In this document: positions 17,665-25,550 of the stretch, in pieces | Layout of the letters: each line of letters begins with the position of its first letter | Numbering within the stretch: the first letter of the stretch is position 1 | Assembly: GCF_004307995.1 (NCBI RefSeq) | Contig: NZ_SIRE01000026.1 | Span: 62,001-126,000, forward strand | DNA from: Paenibacillus thalictri | Lineage (GTDB): Bacteria > Bacillota > Bacilli > Paenibacillales > NBRC-103111 | DNA: 64,000 bases | Direction: 5' to 3' | Notes under the pieces: model-generated | Database searches by the model: none | What the model was told of the DNA's origin: nothing | The model's input: only the letters and a program-made list of their open reading frames with translations | Program-made: the position numbers and the translations under genes

Positions 17665-18945
17665 ATGGCAAAATATGAGCAAATTGTTTGGAAGCGGGAC
17701 GTTCCTTTGCGTTACGAAGCGGACGTCGCTGTGCTGGGAGGCGGCATGGCCGGTGTGTCGGCGGCTTGCGCCGCCGCCCGCAGCGGGGCCAAGGTGATCC
17801 TGATCGAGCGTTTTGCAGTGACGGGCGGCAATGCCACAACCGGCGGAGTGGCCGCCTTTTGCGGGGAAACGGCGGGCCAAGGCGAGGTGTTTGACCGGAT
17901 CATTTCCGATCTGGAGCAATTTCAGGCGGTTGCCCCTTATGTCCCTTATCCGCAGGCGGACCACCGTTTGTTTGATCATGAGATTTTGGCGGTTGTGCTG
18001 CAGGAGCTGCTGCTGCGCCATAACGTCAAACTGCTGCTGCACACGCAGCTCGTTGACGCAGCGGTAAGCGACGACGGCTTGATCAAGGAGATTATCGTAA
18101 GCGGCAAATCGGGTCCCGAAGCGCTGCGGGCGAAGCAATATATCGATTGCACCGGTGAAGCGCAAGCGGCCCATTTGGCCGGTTTTGCGACGATGAAGGG
18201 CAGGCCGGGCGATGGGGTGCAGCTGCCGATGTCGCTGATGTTTTTTGTCCGTCATGTACAAGAGGAGCAGCAGGTAAAGCAGGTGCCGGAAGGCTGGTTT
18301 CGGGCGATCCGCGATAAAGATGACATGCCGATGACGACCAAGTGGCCAAACGGGCCGGGCTCCAATGCGATCAAGCTGAAAATTCCGATGTTTGATGCGA
18401 CCGACACGGAAAGCGCGACGGCGGCGGAAATTCAGGCCAGACGGCGGATGATGGAAGTGCTTGACTATTACCAGCGGGTGGAAAACCGCCCCTGGCTGCT
18501 CGATCACTGCTCGCCGCAAATCGGCATCCGCGAAGGACGGCGGATCGTCGGCGATTACATGCTGACCGTGGACGATTTGCGCGCCGCCCGCAAGTTTGAC
18601 GATGCCATCGCCCGGGGTGTGTATTATCTTGACGCCCATAAACCGGACGACGATAAACGAACTTACGTGCTCGATAAAAAAGAGCTGAAGGTGCCGCCTT
18701 ACCAGCTGCCGCTCCGCTCCCTGATCGTCAAGGACGCGAAAAACTTGCTGGCCGCAGGCAGGTGCTTGTCCGCCGACCAGCTAGCGTTATCTTCGGCGCG
18801 GGTGATGACCACCTGCTCGATGATGGGGCAGGCGGCGGGCGTCGCTGCGGCGGAAAGCGTCCGGCAGAAGTGTAATCCGCGCGATCTGGATCATATGGCT
18901 ATCCGCAAAAACGTGGAAAAACGGGGAGCCAATTTGGAGGTATAG
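17665..18945 (+). CDS. FAD-dependent oxidoreductase (FAD_oxidored family)
   Basis: 426 residues. The N-terminal dinucleotide-binding motif is plain (VAVLGGGMAGVSAACAAARSGAKVILIER), followed by GGNATTGGV; the C-terminal FAD-contact region (NLLAAGRCLSADQLALSSARVMTTCSMMGQAAGVAAA) is typical of the FAD_oxidored (PF12831-like) family. GAAGGAGG precedes the ATG, and the gene is 28 bases after the binding-protein gene. It likely oxidises or reduces a sugar-derived group on the imported substrate in the cytoplasm; related genes are often found in polysaccharide-use clusters, but the reaction is not known. Confidence 0.85.
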   Translation: MAKYEQIVWKRDVPLRYEADVAVLGGGMAGVSAACAAARSGAKVILIERFAVTGGNATTGGVAAFCGETAGQGEVFDRIISDLEQFQAVAPYVPYPQADHRLFDHEILAVVLQELLLRHNVKLLLHTQLVDAAVSDDGLIKEIIVSGKSGPEALRAKQYIDCTGEAQAAHLAGFATMKGRPGDGVQLPMSLMFFVRHVQEEQQVKQVPEGWFRAIRDKDDMPMTTKWPNGPGSNAIKLKIPMFDATDTESATAAEIQARRRMMEVLDYYQRVENRPWLLDHCSPQIGIREGRRIVGDYMLTVDDLRAARKFDDAIARGVYYLDAHKPDDDKRTYVLDKKELKVPPYQLPLRSLIVKDAKNLLAAGRCLSADQLALSSARVMTTCSMMGQAAGVAAAESVRQKCNPRDLDHMAIRKNVEKRGANLEV

Positions 18946-19011
18946 CCTAATCGCGGGATTGGCGGTATTGTAGGAATAAAGCAAGCTGACAGGAAAGGTG
19001 AGGCGTAAGGC

Positions 19012-20799
19012 ATGAACATCCCCGGACGGTTGATGAGGAAATTTTCGGAGTCTGTGCAGTGGAAGCTGATGGGTTTGTTTGTCCTTATCCTTATCCCGCT
19101 TGTCTTGGTCAGTTTATACACGGTTGGCCGGTCGCAGAGCATTCTGGAGAAGCAGGTCGGCGACCGCACCCGCGGGGCTATGGAGTCGGCGATCCAGTAT
19201 ATCGACCTGACGCTGCAAAGCATCGAAGAACAGTCCGTGCTGCTCGCAACCGACGACAATTTGAACCGGGTTTTGTATTCGGTGGGAGCGGACATCGACC
19301 GCGATTCCATCAACGAGCTGCGCAAAGCGATGGCCCAGATTACAAATGTGACAAACAACAACCGCTCCATCTCGCGGATCTCCATTGTGCATGCCGACTC
19401 CGACATGCTGATCAGCTCGGATTACGGCGGCATCCGGCTGGATGACAGCTATCGCAGCAGCGATTGGTTTAAGGAGGTTACGGCCGCCGCCGGCCGCACC
19501 GTGCTGTACGTTCCTCCCGATACGCTGCCGCCGGGCGATCTCATTTTTAATAAAGACAACATTACGTTTATGCGCCTTATGGATTTGAATTCCGCCGAGC
19601 GCGGAAAACATATTCTGATGCTGTCGATCGGTAAAGACAAGCTGCTTGATCTGGTCAAAAAAATCAACCCGTCCAAAAACGCGGTATGGTATTTGCTGGC
19701 CGGAGACGACCGCCTCATTGCCGCCACGGCCAAGCTGGCCGCCGTTCCCCTCTGGGATCACGACAAGGAGCTGCAGGTGATGGACATGCCGGGAACGGAT
19801 GAAAAGTACATCATGTTCCGCATCAAATCGAGCATTTCCAAGTGGTCCTTAATGATGGCCCAGCCCAAAGCGGAATTGTATAAAGAAACCGAGCAGCTGC
19901 GGCTGTTTATTGTCGTTATTATTGCAGCTAGCGGGCTATTTGCGCTGGTAGCTGCCGCCTTGTTTTACACCAGCCTGTCGCTGCCGCTGAAAAAGCTGCT
20001 GCACGGCATGACGCAAATTCAGATCGGCAATCTGAACGTCCGCTTTAAGGAAACACGCAGAGACGAGCTTGGGTATTTGATGAACGCTTTCAACCAGATG
20101 GCGACCGAACAAAAACATTTGATCGAAAACATTTACGAGAAAAACTTGCAGGTAGCCAAAACCGAGCTGAAGTTTCTGCAATCGCAAATCAATCCGCATT
20201 TTTTGTACAATACGATGGATTCGATTTATTGGATGGCCAAAAACTACGATGCCGACGAAATCAGCGAAATGGTGCTGAATCTCTCGAAGTTTCTGCGCCT
20301 GAACTTGGACAAAGGCCGCGAGACGATGACGGTGGCCGAGACGTTTGCCCATCTGCAGTATTATATCCGGGTGCAGCAGCTGCGTTTTATGGATCAATTT
20401 GAGGTGCGTTTTGCTCTTCCTGACGATTGCCGGGACATTCAAGTGCTGAGGCTGCTTGTGCAGCCGCTGGTGGAGAACGCGATTATTCACGGCTTGGAAA
20501 AAAGGCAGACAGGCGGGCTGCTGGAGATTACGGCGGAGAAAAACGATAATATGCTTCACATTGAAGTGTGCGACAACGGCAAAGGTCTGCCTGCGGAGAG
20601 GCTGAAGACCGTTCATCATGTTTTAAGCTCCGTAAGAAACGGCAGGGGCGATGCGGAAGCGGCGGATAAGGAGCAGGCGGCGTTTGGCTTGCGTAATGTC
20701 AAGGCCCGTCTGATGCTTTATTATGAAAACCGGGCCGATTTGGCTGTCGAAAGCCGGGAGAACGAATGGACGCGGGTGACGATTCGAATACCGCTGTAG
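19012..20799 (+). CDS. YesM-type sensor histidine kinase
   Basis: 595 residues. Membrane helices near residues 20-42 and 300-325 surround an extracytoplasmic sensor. A HAMP segment (SLPLKKLLHGMTQIQIGNL) leads to the His_kinase block with its phospho-acceptor His (SQINPHFLYNTMDSIYWMA) and an HATPase_c domain (PLVENAIIHGLEKR, DNGKGLP, FGLRNVKARL). It stands just before its response regulator and at the end of the transport cluster, the mirror of the arrangement in the minus-strand cluster. Confidence 0.93.
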   Translation: MNIPGRLMRKFSESVQWKLMGLFVLILIPLVLVSLYTVGRSQSILEKQVGDRTRGAMESAIQYIDLTLQSIEEQSVLLATDDNLNRVLYSVGADIDRDSINELRKAMAQITNVTNNNRSISRISIVHADSDMLISSDYGGIRLDDSYRSSDWFKEVTAAAGRTVLYVPPDTLPPGDLIFNKDNITFMRLMDLNSAERGKHILMLSIGKDKLLDLVKKINPSKNAVWYLLAGDDRLIAATAKLAAVPLWDHDKELQVMDMPGTDEKYIMFRIKSSISKWSLMMAQPKAELYKETEQLRLFIVVIIAASGLFALVAAALFYTSLSLPLKKLLHGMTQIQIGNLNVRFKETRRDELGYLMNAFNQMATEQKHLIENIYEKNLQVAKTELKFLQSQINPHFLYNTMDSIYWMAKNYDADEISEMVLNLSKFLRLNLDKGRETMTVAETFAHLQYYIRVQQLRFMDQFEVRFALPDDCRDIQVLRLLVQPLVENAIIHGLEKRQTGGLLEITAEKNDNMLHIEVCDNGKGLPAERLKTVHHVLSSVRNGRGDAEAADKEQAAFGLRNVKARLMLYYENRADLAVESRENEWTRVTIRIPL

Positions 20800-20829
20800 C
20801 TGCGGTACAACGCGGGAAGGGTGACATCA

Positions 20830-22431
20830 TTGAAGCTGATCATCGTGGAGGACGAGCTTAGGCTGCGCAACAGCATCGCGTATTTAATTCCGTGGGAGAG
20901 CCGCGGCCTTGAAGTGATCGGCGTCTACGGCGACGGTATTGAAGGATGGCAGGCGATTGAGCGGATGAAGCCGGATGTGCTGCTGCTTGACATCGAAGTG
21001 CCGGGCATGGGCGGTTTGCAGCTGGCCGAACGTGCGTTAACGCTGGGCATTTCCATGAAAATCGTAATTTTGAGCGGCCACGACGATTTTAAATTTGCAC
21101 AAACGGCCGTGTCTCTTGGCGTCAGCCAATATTTGCTCAAGCCGGCCGGCGACACGGAAATTTTAGCGGCTGTGACCGAGGCGGCCGAGCAGCTGCGGAA
21201 GGAGCGGGAAAGCCAATACGAGCGGATCACGCTGGAGCGCAAATGGGCCGAGCATATCCCCAGGCTGCAGGAAAACTTTCTGCAAAACTGGATTTCCGGC
21301 CGATACGAGCCATGGGAAATTACGCGCAAAAGCGAAGAGTTTCGCCTTCCGGCCCGGTCGGAAACCGTCTATGCTGCTGTTGCGGCCGAGATCGATCCGC
21401 TTGCGGAAGACGAAACCCGATTCACGGCCAAAGATCAGGAGCTGCTGCGGTTTACTTTGCTTTGCCTGGCCAAAGATTTTACGGCGGAGTCCAATTCCTG
21501 TATCGTGTTTCATGATTACGGCGGGCTTACGGTGCTCGTATTTGCGCAAAACAAAGAAGAGTCTGAAAACGCATTCATCAATAGGGTGAACGGGGCGGCA
21601 ACCCATTTGCTGTCGCTTGTGCAAGATTGCCTGAAGCTGACGGCCAGTGCCGGAATCGGCTCGCCTTGCGCCGGGAGCGACATCAGAAGGTCGTACATGC
21701 AAGCGGTTCAGGCGCTGCAGGAAAGAATGATTTACGGGATCAATATCGTCATTCCGTTCCGTGAGGAATCCGCTCCGACGCTCGTAAGCGCATCCGTGCA
21801 GCATCTGGAGCGCAAGCTGGAGGCGGCTATGCAAACAGGCGATCCGGCAGCGACAGCGGCCGCGGCGGATGAGCTGTTCCATGAAGCGATTGGAAAAGCG
21901 GAAACGACCGATCAGATCGCCGAATATGTCATTATTTTGAAAAGCCTGCTGATCCGGGTCATTCAGTCGAAGGGCTGGTCGTTGCGTGATGTGGTCGAGC
22001 AAGACTACGATATATTCCATAAGCCAGAGCTGCTGCAAAGCAAAGAGCAGATCCGCAGCTGGCTGCTGCGCACCGTACGGCAAATCGCCGAATACGGCGT
22101 TTCGCGCCGGCACAAAAGCCACCACGAGTTTATCCGGGCCGCGCTTGCGCTGATTGAGGAGCAGCTCGACCAGGACATATCGCTGTACGCGATGGCCGAC
22201 CGCCTTCATGTCAGCTCTTCGTACCTCAGCCACTTGTTTAAGCAGGAAGTGGGCACTCCGTTCTCGCAATACGTGATCCGCCGCAAAATGGAGCATGCCA
22301 AGGAGCTGCTGCTCGGCGGGGCGAAGGTGTACGACGCGGTGCTGAAGACCGGCTTTCGCGATATAAGCTATTTTACGAAGGTGTTTCGCAAGATTTGGGG
22401 TATCACGCCCGGCGAATGCAAGCGGAAATAA
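20830..22431 (+). CDS. YesN-type response regulator with AraC DNA-binding domain
   Basis: 533 residues from the TTG at 20830, which has GGGAAGGGTG at good spacing; the GTG at 20821 lies inside that site. The receiver domain starts at once (LIIVEDELRLRN, phospho-acceptor in VLLLDIEVPGMGG, Lys in SQYLLKPAGD). The C-terminus carries two AraC helix-turn-helix motifs (ISLYAMADRLHVSSSYLSHLFKQEVG; TGFRDISYFTKVFRKIWGITPGECKRK). It is the partner of the kinase 30 bases upstream and presumably activates the plus-strand cluster. Confidence 0.92.
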   Translation: MKLIIVEDELRLRNSIAYLIPWESRGLEVIGVYGDGIEGWQAIERMKPDVLLLDIEVPGMGGLQLAERALTLGISMKIVILSGHDDFKFAQTAVSLGVSQYLLKPAGDTEILAAVTEAAEQLRKERESQYERITLERKWAEHIPRLQENFLQNWISGRYEPWEITRKSEEFRLPARSETVYAAVAAEIDPLAEDETRFTAKDQELLRFTLLCLAKDFTAESNSCIVFHDYGGLTVLVFAQNKEESENAFINRVNGAATHLLSLVQDCLKLTASAGIGSPCAGSDIRRSYMQAVQALQERMIYGINIVIPFREESAPTLVSASVQHLERKLEAAMQTGDPAATAAAADELFHEAIGKAETTDQIAEYVIILKSLLIRVIQSKGWSLRDVVEQDYDIFHKPELLQSKEQIRSWLLRTVRQIAEYGVSRRHKSHHEFIRAALALIEEQLDQDISLYAMADRLHVSSSYLSHLFKQEVGTPFSQYVIRRKMEHAKELLLGGAKVYDAVLKTGFRDISYFTKVFRKIWGITPGECKRK

Positions 22432-22439
22432 GCGGGACC

Positions 22440-22460
22440 CTCAAGAACCGACTCCTTGAG
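22440..22460 (+). terminator. Short hairpin after the response regulator gene
   Basis: CTCAAG-N9-CTTGAG begins nine bases after the stop codon. There is no T-run, so termination is uncertain. Confidence 0.3.
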
Positions 22461-22487
22461 AACGGACCAGCCGTGAAGCGACGCTCC

Positions 22488-22604
22488 CTAGGCCATTTGA
22501 TCTTCCAATCGCTGTTAAAATGGGATTCCCTGATTGAATAAGGTCGAGGTAGGAATCCCATTTTAAAGGCGACCGCTTTGCTTTTCCAGATTCAAATGTC
22601 CTAG
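22488..22604. repeat. Large imperfect palindrome (P3-like)
   Basis: The outer arms pair CTAGGCCATTTGATCT with AGATTCAAATGTCCTAG; the inner arms are a perfect 15-bp pair (22515-22529 with 22552-22566, TTAAAATGGGATTCC and complement). The loop keeps ATTGAATA..GG and GTAGGAAT, also found in the loop of the inner palindrome at 15.82-15.85 kb, so the two are probably one family. No gene overlaps it. Confidence 0.6.
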
Positions 22605-22910
22605 TCCGCTGCTGCGGGCACCCCTGTTACCAGGTTAAGGCGGCGTGGTGTGCGGGAAGAACTAGGTCTGCACGGAAACACGTTAAGAGTCTGTTCAAAA
22701 AGTATTGATTCAGTTTGAAGGTGACGACAAAAGAAGCCAATCCAGACCCTAAAGTTGGGAATGATAGGGAAAGGAAGGTATCAGATGCACTTTCTCGGAA
22801 ACCGATTCAATTTTAGTCCCTGAATTTGGACAGATGAATCCCATGTGCCGGAAATGGTCTTTTTTTGATTTTAGGACACTCTATCTGGGTGTTCTTTTAT
22901 TTGGTAATAG
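22605..22910. other. Gene-free stretch before the toxin-antitoxin module
   Basis: No credible coding frame, RNA gene or strong palindrome was seen here. The sequence changes from GC-rich to AT-rich across the stretch, and a TGTTCAAAAAG motif near 22694 resembles the ends of the element at 28134-28345. It may be debris from an insertion. Confidence 0.4.
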
Positions 22911-22940
22911 TTTACTTTTATCAAGTAAAAGTGGTATAAT
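22911..22940 (+). promoter_or_regulatory. Toxin-antitoxin promoter with overlapping palindromic operator
   Basis: TTTACT (22911-22916) and TATAAT (22935-22940) are 18 bases apart, a good sigma-A promoter. A 7-bp inverted repeat TTTACTT-N5-AAGTAAA (22911-22929) covers the -35 box and spacer, exactly where a self-repressing antitoxin would bind. Confidence 0.65.
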
Positions 22941-22992
22941 CTTTTTAGAAGTTGCATATACTCTGCGTAAACTTTTAGGAGGTGTATATGTG

Positions 22993-23154
22993 ATGGACAA
23001 GGAGAGTGAGAATATGAATTCTGTAGTGAAACGTCCGAACACTCCCGCTGAATCCCTTAAAGAATCCATAGAGCAAGTGAAACTCATGCGAGAAGGCAAA
23101 CTTCCTAAGAAATCATGGTGGGATTACATTAAGGAGCAGAAGAGGGATAATTAA
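22993..23154 (+). CDS. Probable type II antitoxin
   Basis: 53 residues from ATG 22993 (GTG 22990 is equally possible), with AGGAGG ten bases upstream. A longer in-frame reading from 22834 runs through the promoter and is rejected. The protein is charged, has a central segment that could be helical (TPAESLKESIEQVKLMREGKLP) and ends in WWDYIKEQKRDN. No known antitoxin fold is recognised; the assignment rests on its size, the three-base gap to a RelE/ParE-type gene, and the promoter-operator architecture. Codon and base use is clearly more AT-rich than in the flanking operons, consistent with acquisition. Confidence 0.6.
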   Translation: MDKESENMNSVVKRPNTPAESLKESIEQVKLMREGKLPKKSWWDYIKEQKRDN

Positions 23155-23157
23155 TCA

Positions 23158-23514
23158 ATGTTGTATAATGTTATTCCTACACCAGTATTTCTAAGAGATA
23201 TAGAATACTATAAGATAAAGAAGAAGTATAGACATATTGATGATGATGTCTCAAAGGTTGTCTCTGAGATACAAAGCGGAAACTTTATTGGAGACGAAAT
23301 CACAGGTTTGAAATTACCTGAAGGTGAAAGTTCGTATAAAGTAAGAGCTGCAAACTCTGATATGAATGTTGGAAAATCCAATGGATATCGTATAATTTAT
23401 TATGTGGTGAAGAATGATAGTGATATTTTCCTTTTAACAATATACTCCAAAAAAGATAGAGAAGATATTCCGAAAAATGAGATTAATGATATTATAAATG
23501 CTTATTGTAAATAA
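23158..23514 (+). CDS. RelE/ParE-superfamily toxin
   Basis: 118 residues. The C-terminal half matches the compact RelE/ParE beta-sheet core: YKVRAANSDMNVGKSNGYRIIYYVV, then FLLTIYSKKDREDI, with conserved Arg and Lys residues in the positions expected for mRNA or gyrase contacts. The N-terminal half is a two-helix segment (FLRDIEYYKIKKKYRHIDDDVSKVVSEIQSG). AAGAGGG precedes the ATG, and the antitoxin stop is three bases upstream. RelE-type members cleave ribosome-bound mRNA and ParE-type members inhibit gyrase; the sequence alone does not separate the two. Confidence 0.75.
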   Translation: MLYNVIPTPVFLRDIEYYKIKKKYRHIDDDVSKVVSEIQSGNFIGDEITGLKLPEGESSYKVRAANSDMNVGKSNGYRIIYYVVKNDSDIFLLTIYSKKDREDIPKNEINDIINAYCK

Positions 23515-23529
23515 CTACAAAGGAAAAGA

Positions 23530-23560
23530 CAAGTCACCTACAATAGGGTGGCTTTTTTTA
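23530..23560 (+). terminator. Rho-independent terminator of the toxin-antitoxin operon
   Basis: A stem of about 9-10 pairs (AAGTCACCTA with TAGGGTGGCTT, one bulge, one wobble) is followed by seven T residues, 16 bases after the toxin stop. Confidence 0.75.
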
Positions 23561-23920
23561 ATCTTAAATTAGGAAAGGGCAATTAAATGGCTGATTTAGC
23601 CGGACTATTAGCTTAGTAGTCTTTCGTATCAAGCCATGGGAGTATTCAGATTTTTATATCGCAACAAGTGATGGGAAAAATAAGAAATTGGTCTGATTAT
23701 TCCACTACATTACGTGTACACACTTAATCTCTCGTAATTGCTCAATCTGCTCTAATTAATCGCGTTAAAGCCATTAACTCCCTATTGTTAATGGTCCGAA
23801 ACCATCCAAACGATCTGAAGTCATTGCGTGATAACAATTGGAGTCGCTTTTATCATTAACCAGACAACATTGTCTAGAGCAACTGCCCAGCACCAATATG
23901 AAACCAATATGAAAGTCCGC
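23561..23920. other. AT-rich gene-free stretch with a possible broken reading frame
   Basis: After AGGAAAGG an ATG at 23587 reads only nine codons (MADLAGLLA) to a stop; another frame from about 23619 is open for 25 codons (VFRIKPWEYSDFYIATSDGK...). Together they could be the decayed start of a gene carried with the toxin-antitoxin pair, but they are too short to prove it. The rest holds nothing recognisable. Confidence 0.25.
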
Positions 23921-23949
23921 TTGCATTCCTGACGTGGTTTGCATATAAT
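23921..23949 (+). promoter_or_regulatory. pheST promoter
   Basis: TTGCAT (23921-23926) and TATAAT (23944-23949) with a 17-base spacer lie about 30 bases before the start of the T-box leader. Confidence 0.7.
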
Positions 23950-23974
23950 ACTTTTTAATTAGCATAGCGACAAA

Positions 23975-24300
23975 TGCGTTGACGGAGAAAAGTACGCAGT
24001 GCCTCTTTACAGGGAGAAGCCGGCCGGAGATTGAGAGCCGCTTCACAGAAACAGGCTGCCGAAGTTCGCTCCCGAGCAGTCCCTTGAACCCGCGGCGACG
24101 CCGCCGGCAAGTAGGGGGAACCGGAATCATTTCCGTTATGGGCAATGAAGTGAGGACCTGTCCGCCAGTAAGCGGGCCGCTCATTTTTATGGGAGAATAC
24201 TTATGATATAAGTATTCTTTATAAATGGGCATTGGTTCTAACAAGGGTGGTACCGCGAGCTTGTTCGTCCCTTACCGAGGGATGGGCAGGTTTTTTTGCG
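23975..24300 (+). ncRNA. T-box leader (tRNA-Phe-sensing riboswitch) of pheST
   Basis: The sequence has T-box landmarks in order: the 5' GACGGAGAAAAGTA segment; Stem I with GAGAGCC...GGCT apical helix; a candidate specifier codon TTC (Phe) at 24065-24067 in the usual setting GAAG-TTC-GCTCCCGAG; the Stem III motif AGTAGG..ACCGGA..TCCGTTAT; the T-box AAGGGTGGTACCGCG at 24243-24257; and a terminator stem (about 24261-24290) with seven T residues. The TGGT variable base would pair with the A73 discriminator of tRNA-Phe. Uncharged tRNA-Phe should stabilise the antiterminator and switch on pheST. The specifier was assigned by eye from context. Confidence 0.88.
24261..24297 (+). terminator. T-box regulated terminator
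   Basis: GTTCGTCCCT pairs with AGGGATGGGC (three wobbles), then seven T residues at 24291-24297. The 5' arm overlaps the region after the T-box sequence, as needed for mutually exclusive antiterminator formation. Confidence 0.8.
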
Positions 24301-24364
24301 TGGATTTTTAAACAAGGGTCACAAAAAGTTTTACCGCAAGGAACAAAGGGAAAGCCCAACACAA

Positions 24365-24487
24365 GCTTACGAAGCAAGTTTTCCCAAAGGGAAAACTTAG
24401 TACACGCTTACGAAGAAAGCTTTTCCCAAGGGAAAAGCTCAGCAAAGCTTACGAAGAAAGTTTTCCCAAAGGGAAAACTTTAAGGAG
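24365..24487 (+). repeat. Three 41-bp tandem repeats, each a strong hairpin, before pheS
   Basis: GCTTACGAAG starts at 24365, 24406 and 24447, an exact 41-base period. Each unit carries a hairpin of 10-11 perfect pairs (24376-24398, 24418-24439, 24457-24481) of the form AAGTTTTCCC / GGGAAAACTT with a loop of two or three bases; copy 2 has a compensatory change on both arms (AGC/GCT), so the stem is conserved. The last hairpin abuts the pheS AAGGAGG site. Confidence 0.85.
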
Positions 24488-24495
24488 GTCAAAAC

Positions 24496-25530
24496 ATGAA
24501 GGACAAATTGGAAGCATTAAAGCAGGAGGCGCTGCGTGAGCTGGAGCAAGTCCAAAGCCAGCAGCAGCTCGCCGAACTGCGGGTCAAGTATTTGGGCAAA
24601 AAAGGGCCGATCACCGAAGTGCTGCGCGGCATGGGCGCGTTAAGCGCCGAAGAGCGTCCGATCATCGGGCAGGTCGCCAACGATGTGCGCGCTGCGATCG
24701 AAGAGGTGATTGAAGCAAAGCAGGCTGCGTATCAGCAAGCCGAAACGGCAAACCGTCTGAAGGCGGAAACGATTGACGTGACGCTGCCGGGCAGACTGAA
24801 TGCGCAAGGCGCGTTGCATCCGCTGACGAAGGTCATTCAGGACATCGAGGACATTTTTATCGGCATGGGTTATACGGTGTCCGAAGGTCCCGAGGTGGAG
24901 CAGGATTACTACAACTTCGAAGCGTTAAACCTGCCGAAAAACCATCCGGCCCGCGACATGCAGGATTCGTTTTACATTACCGACGAAATTCTCATGAGAA
25001 CCCATACGTCCCCGGTACAGGTGCGCACGATGGAAAAAATGAAAGGCGCCGTGCCGGTCAAAATCATCTGCCCGGGTAAAGTGTACCGCCGCGATGACGA
25101 CGATGCGACCCATTCGCATATGTTTACGCAAATTGAAGGGCTTGTTATCGACCGCAATATCCGCATGAGCGACCTGAAGGGCACCTTGCTGCAATTCGTG
25201 CAGGAGATGTTCGGCAAGCAGACGAAAATCCGCATGCGTCCGAGCTTTTTCCCGTTCACGGAGCCAAGCGCCGAAGTGGATGTCAGCTGTATGATGTGCG
25301 GTGGCAGCGGCTGCCGGACGTGCAAGCAAACCGGCTGGCTGGAAATTTTGGGCTCCGGTATGGTGCATCCGCGTGTGCTGGAGATGGCCGGTTACGATCC
25401 TGAAGTGTACAGCGGTTTCGCTTTCGGTATGGGCGTCGAGCGTATTGCGATGCTGAAATACGGCATTGAAGATATTCGTCATTTTTATACGAATGACCTT
25501 CGTTTCTTGAAGCAGTTCGTTCATTTGTAA
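24496..25530 (+). CDS. pheS: Phenylalanyl-tRNA synthetase alpha subunit
   Basis: 344 residues, the usual bacterial length. The N-terminal coiled coil is followed by the class II catalytic core: motif 2 region [20 protein letters not shown], the Phe-pocket [25 protein letters not shown], and motif 3 [23 protein letters not shown] CxxC...CxxC insert ([16 protein letters not shown]) is present, as in many PheS proteins. With PheT it charges tRNA-Phe in the cytoplasm. AAGGAGGT lies six bases before the ATG. Controlled by the T-box leader upstream. Confidence 0.97.
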   Translation: MKDKLEALKQEALRELEQVQSQQQLAELRVKYLGKKGPITEVLRGMGALSAEERPIIGQVANDVRAAIEEVIEAKQAAYQQAETANRLKAETIDVTLPGRLNAQGALHPLTKVIQDIEDIFIGMGYTVSEGPEVEQDYYNFEALNLPKNHPARDMQDSFYITDEILMRTHTSPVQVRTMEKMKGAVPVKIICPGKVYRRDDDDATHSHMFTQIEGLVIDRNIRMSDLKGTLLQFVQEMFGKQTKIRMRPSFFPFTEPSAEVDVSCMMCGGSGCRTCKQTGWLEILGSGMVHPRVLEMAGYDPEVYSGFAFGMGVERIAMLKYGIEDIRHFYTNDLRFLKQFVHL

Positions 25531-25550
25531 GAGAGGGGAGTGTTGAAGCG

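Noticed and set aside
21163-22296. 377-codon minus-strand frame opposite the response regulator
   Set aside because: It is antisense to well-defined receiver and AraC domains, and its own product matches nothing.
22834-22992. N-terminal extension of the antitoxin frame
   Set aside because: It contains the promoter and operator; the ribosome site fits the start near 22990.
24365-24487. CRISPR-like array
   Set aside because: The 41-base units are contiguous with no unique spacers, each is a hairpin, and there are no cas genes.
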